A stretch of 19,762 bases of DNA, taken from positions 1 to 19,762 of the forward strand of contig JBEIDK010000051.1 in the NCBI GenBank assembly GCA_040383485.1, written 5' to 3'. Origin of the DNA: JBEIDK01 sp040383485 (GTDB taxonomy: Bacteria > Bacteroidota > Bacteroidia > UBA4408). The position numbers and the translations under genes are program-made. Shown here piece after piece: positions 15,851 to 19,762 of the stretch. The notes under the pieces are model-generated. The model saw only the letters and a program-made list of their open reading frames with translations, was not told the origin of the DNA and searched no databases. Numbering within the stretch: the first letter of the stretch is position 1; every line of letters begins with the position of its first letter.

Positions 15851-16416
15851 AGTAAAATCATGTTTATTGTTTCGAATAATTTCGAAACCATTTTTTTTAA
15901 ATTATTTCTAGCACTTGCTAAATATCTCTTACTTGTGCGTTCAGAAACCTCCAGCTCTTTGGCAATTTCTATATGTGAATAACCATCAATTTCGAAAAGA
16001 TTAAAAACCACCTTTTCCTCATCATCTAGTTGTTCAATTAAGTTTAGAATATCCTTGGCACTAAAATCATTTTCTGCAATATTTTCTACCAAATCATTTT
16101 CTAAAAAATCGGTACTGACAAAGTCATCTAATTTTAAAACAGCTTTGTGCTTTTTATTTTTTCTAAACTCATCAATAACTGTATTTATTGTTATTCTCTT
16201 AATCCATGCTTCAAAAGGTACTTCCGGTTTATAGTTCTTAATGTTTGTAAATACCTTAAAAAAAGAATCATTCACTATTGAAGCTGCATCTTCCTCATTA
16301 TTTTTGTACTTTCTTGCAATTCTCATTAACGGTGAAAACCATAAAGCGTAAAGTTCCGATTGGGCTTTACGATTATTGCTCTTGCACTGTTCTATTAATG
16401 AGTTTAGTTTATCCAC
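15847..16416 (-). CDS. ECF-type RNA polymerase sigma factor
   Basis: A 189-residue sigma-70 family group IV factor. Region 2 is at about 25-95 (YALWFSPLMRIARKY, DAASIVNDSFFKVFTNI, PFEAWIKRITINTVIDEFRK). Region 4 is at about 125-180, with the helix-turn-helix GYSHIEIAKELEVSERTSKRYLASARNNL. The acidic linker between them (LENDLVENIAENDFSAKD) is usual for Bacteroidota ECFs. The start is GTG at 16416: an in-frame TAA lies three codons upstream, and the first internal ATG (codon 31) would remove part of region 2. It should direct transcription of a small regulon under control of the membrane protein whose start overlaps its stop. The upstream surface-protein gene is separated by a hairpin terminator, so this pair forms its own unit. 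No clear TAnnTTTG promoter lies in 16417-16450. Confidence 0.93.
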   Translation of the reverse strand: MDKLNSLIEQCKSNNRKAQSELYALWFSPLMRIARKYKNNEEDAASIVNDSFFKVFTNIKNYKPEVPFEAWIKRITINTVIDEFRKNKKHKAVLKLDDFVSTDFLENDLVENIAENDFSAKDILNLIEQLDDEEKVVFNLFEIDGYSHIEIAKELEVSERTSKRYLASARNNLKKMVSKLFETINMILL

Positions 16417-16450
16417 GTAATTTTATTTCATTTTGTAACTTTTAAACTAG

Positions 16451-16482
16451 AAAATGCGGACAATTTTACTCGTCCGCATTTT
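16451..16482 (-). terminator. Intrinsic terminator of the PKD-repeat protein gene
   Basis: A perfect 11-bp stem (AAAATGCGGAC at 16451-16461, GTCCGCATTTT at 16472-16482) with a 10-base loop lies 20 bases beyond the stop at 16503. On the minus strand it ends in TTTT. It separates the surface-protein transcript from the sigma operon, whose GTG start is 35 bases further on. Confidence 0.75.
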
Positions 16483-16502
16483 GACAACAATCAAATTATT
16501 AA

Positions 16503-19421
16503 CTAGTGATTTATGATGAGTTTTAGAGTTTTAGTATTTTTATTTGAGTTTATTTTTACAAAATAAGTTCCATTACTTAAATTAGAAACATCAATTCTAT
16601 TAACTTCACCAATTAACATTTGTTCAAGAACTAAATTTCCAGCAATATCAATAATATTTGCAACCAAATTGTCCTTTACTGTATTCTTAAAATTAATCGT
16701 AATTAGGTTATTTGCTGGGTTTGGAATTAAACTAATTGATGAGTCTAAACTAACATTATTAATACTGGTTGGAGACGTAGCCTTTGGTGAAAAAATTACA
16801 GCTATACCTACACTAGCATTTGAATTAGAGAAGGTTTGTATCGGATTTCTTCCAACATTGCCCAATGAGTCAATTGATAAACTATCACAGAAGGTATCAT
16901 TACAACCGTTGATTGTGTCAGTTACAGTTACGCACAATGTATAAGTAGCTAAACCTGTTAGGTTAAAAAATGGGGTTGGGTTATTACTCATAAAACCATT
17001 GCTCGTATTCCATGTATAAAATGGATTGTTTACTTGAGAAACATCAATAATATAAGCTAAGCCAGGTATGCCAGTTGCATTTAATATAACATATCCTGCA
17101 CTACAATTTCCAGAATATGGATTTGAATTCCACCAATTTAAGTCAATATAATTATTCATTGCGAAGGTAGAATTACAATTGCCATTTGAAATTGAAAGAG
17201 TTATGTAGTAAGTTCCTGAAACAGTATATATATGAGTTGGATTCTCTAATGTTGAACTTGTTCCGTCACCGAAATTCCAAAAATATGTGGTGCTAGAATC
17301 CATTGCTAAACTCTGATTTTGAAAATTAACCTCACCTACTGAGGCGGGATTATAGGCAGAGCTTGAAGTAAAGTATGCGCTACAATTCTGAGCAAAGATA
17401 GGAAGTATAACAGAATTAGAATAATTTGAAATACAACCGTTTGCATCAGTTATCGTAAGGTCAGCCCAATTCCACATATTTGCTGAAGTATAAAACATAT
17501 GTTGAGGATTAGCCAAATTTGACATAGTACCATCGCTAAAGTTCCATTGATATGTAAATGGAGGTGTGCCATTTGGATACGATGTAAAATCAATAAGTAC
17601 TGAATTTCCAAAAGGCAAGAACAAACTATCTATAATGTATGAAAAGTAAGCACTGCAGCTTCCTTGCGGATTGACGGTATTATTGTAGCAATAACTCGCT
17701 ACACATCCAGCCGAATCTGTTACCATATAGCAATATGTTCCATTAATTGTTGTTGTAATTGTTTGTTGGTTTGAAAATGGTAGTCCATTCAATGTCCAAG
17801 AATATATAAACGGTGGTATGCCAGTACTACCTGCCGTAATACTTGTTACACCATTAAAAGTCAATCCTATAGATGTTACAGGAAGGCAACCCGGTAAATT
17901 AACATAAAGCAAATCTGTAGACACACAACCTTGAGCGTCAGTTATTGTAACGGAATATAATCCACTTTGTTGAGCGTAAATAGAAGATTGATTGTTACTA
18001 GAAATAGGGATACCATTTATTGACCAAGAATATGTAAAAGGACCAACACTTGAACTGTAAGCATATAATATGTGAGCATTCCAAACAACACTATCAACTA
18101 TTATGGTTTGACAATTTAATCCTGAATTAGAAGTAATACACGCTTGGGATGTGCAACCATTTGCATCTGTAATTAATACACAATATGTACCTATTCCAGA
18201 AGGGTTTATTGTGCTTCCATTTGATGATTGTGGAGTTCCATTTAAAGTCCATGTATAATTTAAAGGAGCCACGCCTGTGCCTGTTGCAACAAGCATTGCA
18301 GGTATACCTAAAAGTGGAGATGAATAATTAATTGTTGCAGAACAAGGATTAGAAGAAACCGTATCTATAATGCTTGCAATTGAAACACACCCTACAGCGT
18401 CTATAATTGTTACACTGTAGAAGCCTGCTTGCATTGAGACAATTGATTGTGATGAATCACCGTTAGACCAAAAATAAAAATAAGGTGCGGTGCCATTTCC
18501 CATTGCAGTTAATGTAATTCCTCCAATAGGATTTGAAATAGAAGAAATGTTTGCGGAGCAACTTACTCCATTCAAATTCATCACGATACTATCAGATGAA
18601 ATGCATCCATTTGCATCATTCACAATAACTGTATAAATTCCACCTTGAGAAACAGTAATGGTCATAGTTGTATCAATTAGTAATTGATTATTTAAATACC
18701 AACTATAATTAAAAGGTGCAATGGCATTAAAAGTGTTTGCTTGTAAGCCCATTACTGAATTTGGAGGCACATTTGGTGGTGTAATGGCTGTAATAGTTGT
18801 TGAGCATGAACCTGCTGATGTAAAGCTATAACATGTTTGACTTGAACAACCTAATGAATCTGTTATTGTACAGCAAATTGTGCCATTTACATTAGGGAAA
18901 AACACAGGTCCGGTTGTAGATAAAATATTTCCACCAAAATCTGACCATGAATAAGTATAAGGTGCAGGGCCAGAACTTGTAGCCGTTAAAGAAGCAGGAA
19001 ATGTGGTAGCTGAAGAATTTGTTATGGTGGCAGTACAATTAGAATTACACAAATTCAAAACAACGTCAACTGAATCATTTGAAGAAAGAGTACCATTTAA
19101 GATGATTGGTTGACAACTATCTATTGATAAACTTAATGTATAATTTGCAATTGAAAATCCATTGGCTTGAATAGAAACAGGTTGAAAGCAAACAACTGGT
19201 GGGCCTGTCATTACTATTGTTTGGGTATTAATTACAGTTCCGTTATTCATCACATTCATTGTAACTGTATTGTTAAATGGAATACTCAGAGTCGTATTTA
19301 TATGGCCACATACAGATAGATTAAAACTTTGCGGTTGCGCAAAAAGACCAATGCTAAAAAGCAAAGAAAAAATTGTAAGCCTTATTTTTGTTTTCATGTT
19401 TGAATATTGTATTGATTTCAT
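16503..19421 (-). CDS. Large T9SS type A cargo with Ig/PKD-type cysteine-rich repeats
   Basis: A protein of 972 residues from ATG 19421, or 964 from ATG 19397. The latter gives a tighter signal peptide (MKTKIRLTIFSLLFSIGLFAQ) and would suit a transcript starting near 19428. After a Cys-containing N-terminal domain (about 30-125) come about nine modules of 70-95 residues. Six are Ig/SprB-like, each with Cys near the start, a Y-x-W strand and a closing V-x-x-x-D-x-x-GC turn. Two are PKD domains (YQWNFSDGT and YFWNFGDGT, about 605-780), and one is a degenerate module. The last 75 residues (LIPNPANNLITINF, IDIAGNLVLEQ, LSNGTYFVKI, KTLKLIINH) are a type A sorting domain. It is a predicted surface or secreted adhesin-like protein with no enzymatic motif. 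It lies upstream of the ECF sigma pair. Confidence 0.9.
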   Translation of the reverse strand: MKSIQYSNMKTKIRLTIFSLLFSIGLFAQPQSFNLSVCGHINTTLSIPFNNTVTMNVMNNGTVINTQTIVMTGPPVVCFQPVSIQANGFSIANYTLSLSIDSCQPIILNGTLSSNDSVDVVLNLCNSNCTATITNSSATTFPASLTATSSGPAPYTYSWSDFGGNILSTTGPVFFPNVNGTICCTITDSLGCSSQTCYSFTSAGSCSTTITAITPPNVPPNSVMGLQANTFNAIAPFNYSWYLNNQLLIDTTMTITVSQGGIYTVIVNDANGCISSDSIVMNLNGVSCSANISSISNPIGGITLTAMGNGTAPYFYFWSNGDSSQSIVSMQAGFYSVTIIDAVGCVSIASIIDTVSSNPCSATINYSSPLLGIPAMLVATGTGVAPLNYTWTLNGTPQSSNGSTINPSGIGTYCVLITDANGCTSQACITSNSGLNCQTIIVDSVVWNAHILYAYSSSVGPFTYSWSINGIPISSNNQSSIYAQQSGLYSVTITDAQGCVSTDLLYVNLPGCLPVTSIGLTFNGVTSITAGSTGIPPFIYSWTLNGLPFSNQQTITTTINGTYCYMVTDSAGCVASYCYNNTVNPQGSCSAYFSYIIDSLFLPFGNSVLIDFTSYPNGTPPFTYQWNFSDGTMSNLANPQHMFYTSANMWNWADLTITDANGCISNYSNSVILPIFAQNCSAYFTSSSAYNPASVGEVNFQNQSLAMDSSTTYFWNFGDGTSSTLENPTHIYTVSGTYYITLSISNGNCNSTFAMNNYIDLNWWNSNPYSGNCSAGYVILNATGIPGLAYIIDVSQVNNPFYTWNTSNGFMSNNPTPFFNLTGLATYTLCVTVTDTINGCNDTFCDSLSIDSLGNVGRNPIQTFSNSNASVGIAVIFSPKATSPTSINNVSLDSSISLIPNPANNLITINFKNTVKDNLVANIIDIAGNLVLEQMLIGEVNRIDVSNLSNGTYFVKINSNKNTKTLKLIINH

Positions 19422-19434
19422 TTTAAGAAACTTT

Positions 19435-19442
19435 CAAAATTA
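19435..19442 (-). promoter_or_regulatory. Possible -7 element for the PKD-repeat protein gene
   Basis: On the minus strand TAATTTTG (19442-19435) fits TAnnTTTG. A start near 19428 gives a leader of about 31 bases to the ATG at 19397, but only 7 to the ATG at 19421, mildly favouring the shorter protein. No good -33 box is seen at the right distance. Confidence 0.3.
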
Positions 19443-19567
19443 AATGTAACAACGTAAATCGTTTTCGCTAGGGGACAAAAATTATAAACATTTTTATATT
19501 TTATCAATTTAGTACAAGTAACAATCCATTTATTAAAGATGTTGTGTTTGTAAGTATTTTGTATGAA

Positions 19568-19599
19568 TTTGCTTTTTTGTCAGTATTCACGTAGGTTTG
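19568..19599 (+). promoter_or_regulatory. Promoter of the rightmost gene, Bacteroidota type
   Basis: TTTG at 19568-19571 and TAGGTTTG at 19592-19599 are 20 bases apart, matching both the -33 (TTTG) and -7 (TAnnTTTG) boxes. Transcription would begin near 19606. That leaves 24 bases to the ATG at 19631 but only about 10 to the in-frame ATG at 19616. Confidence 0.6.
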
Positions 19600-19630
19600 T
19601 TTTTGGTCTAAATTTATGCTAGATAAGAAT

Positions 19631-19762
19631 ATGATATATAAACTACTTAAAACAACTCTTATTTTTATGATTGTTTTAGGTTCCTCAAGCTTTGCTCAAA
19701 AAGCATGGAAGCTCGATTTAGACGGGGGAGTTAAAGATGAAGATTCCAAACTTCCATTAGAA
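19631..19762 (+). CDS. N-terminus of an exported protein (cut by window edge)
   Basis: Forty-four residues are visible. They start with a signal peptide (KLLKTTLIFMIVLGSSSFAQ, probable cleavage before or after the Gln), followed by KAWKLDLDGGVKDEDSKLPLE at the window end. The mature start resembles the opening strand of carboxypeptidase-regulatory-like or related beta-sandwich domains found at the front of many Bacteroidota envelope proteins, but too little is visible to assign a family. ATG at 19631 is preferred over the in-frame ATG at 19616 because of the distance to the promoter. The gene diverges from the PKD-repeat protein gene. Confidence 0.75.
   Translation, partial: MIYKLLKTTLIFMIVLGSSSFAQKAWKLDLDGGVKDEDSKLPLE

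Noticed and set aside
1..19762. tRNA, rRNA, riboswitch or CRISPR
   Set aside because: No cloverleaf-like segments, conserved riboswitch cores or regularly spaced short repeats were seen on reading the intergenic regions, all of which are short.

Overview
The window is AT-rich DNA (roughly one third G+C by eye) from a Bacteroidota chromosome. Three products carry a signal peptide plus a type IX secretion (T9SS) C-terminal sorting domain, a trait confined to that phylum. Several promoters fit the Bacteroidota -7 consensus TAnnTTTG, and Shine-Dalgarno sequences are mostly absent. An S46 dipeptidyl-peptidase and a CHU_C-type gliding-associated C-terminus point the same way. I cannot name a genus; an environmental member of the Chitinophagales/Sphingobacteriales/Flavobacteriales breadth is plausible.

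Left part (1-4616): the 3' end of rnhB (RNase HII, + strand) faces a GH31 alpha-glucosidase gene on the - strand. A three-gene - strand cassette (319-2032) sits between them. The cassette is bracketed by two direct copies, about 66 bp each and 90% identical, of the last codons of the glucosidase gene (235-301 and 2086-2151, offset 1850). The outer copy still reads as the glucosidase tail, and most of its differences are synonymous. This looks like an accessory cassette that arrived in, or recombined at, the 3' end of a core gene. Its first gene resembles the sporadically distributed TIGR04255 family and the other two are unrecognised. It has its own TAnnTTTG-type promoter, centred inside a 6-bp-arm inverted repeat. 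This is the best candidate in the window for an undescribed system.

Middle (4617-14005): an S46 dipeptidyl-peptidase with DPP11-type specificity residue (- strand) is divergent from two consecutive + strand surface-protein genes. One is a type A T9SS cargo of unknown function. The other is a 1049-residue choice-of-anchor-L protein ending in a type B (CHU_C) signal. A perfect bidirectional terminator separates these from a convergent PhbB-like acetoacetyl-CoA reductase gene, which is followed upstream by a UPF0104 flippase-like membrane protein (both - strand).

Right part (14126-19762): an ECF sigma factor (GTG start) is translationally coupled to a protein with an anti-sigma-like N-terminus, one transmembrane helix, about 190 residues of Asn/Lys-rich linker and an outer-membrane beta-barrel-like C-terminus. 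It may be a single-polypeptide trans-envelope sigma regulator. Upstream is a 972-residue cysteine-rich Ig/PKD-repeat T9SS cargo. At the right edge, diverging from it, is the start of an exported protein gene. No rRNA, tRNA, CRISPR array or transposase is visible.
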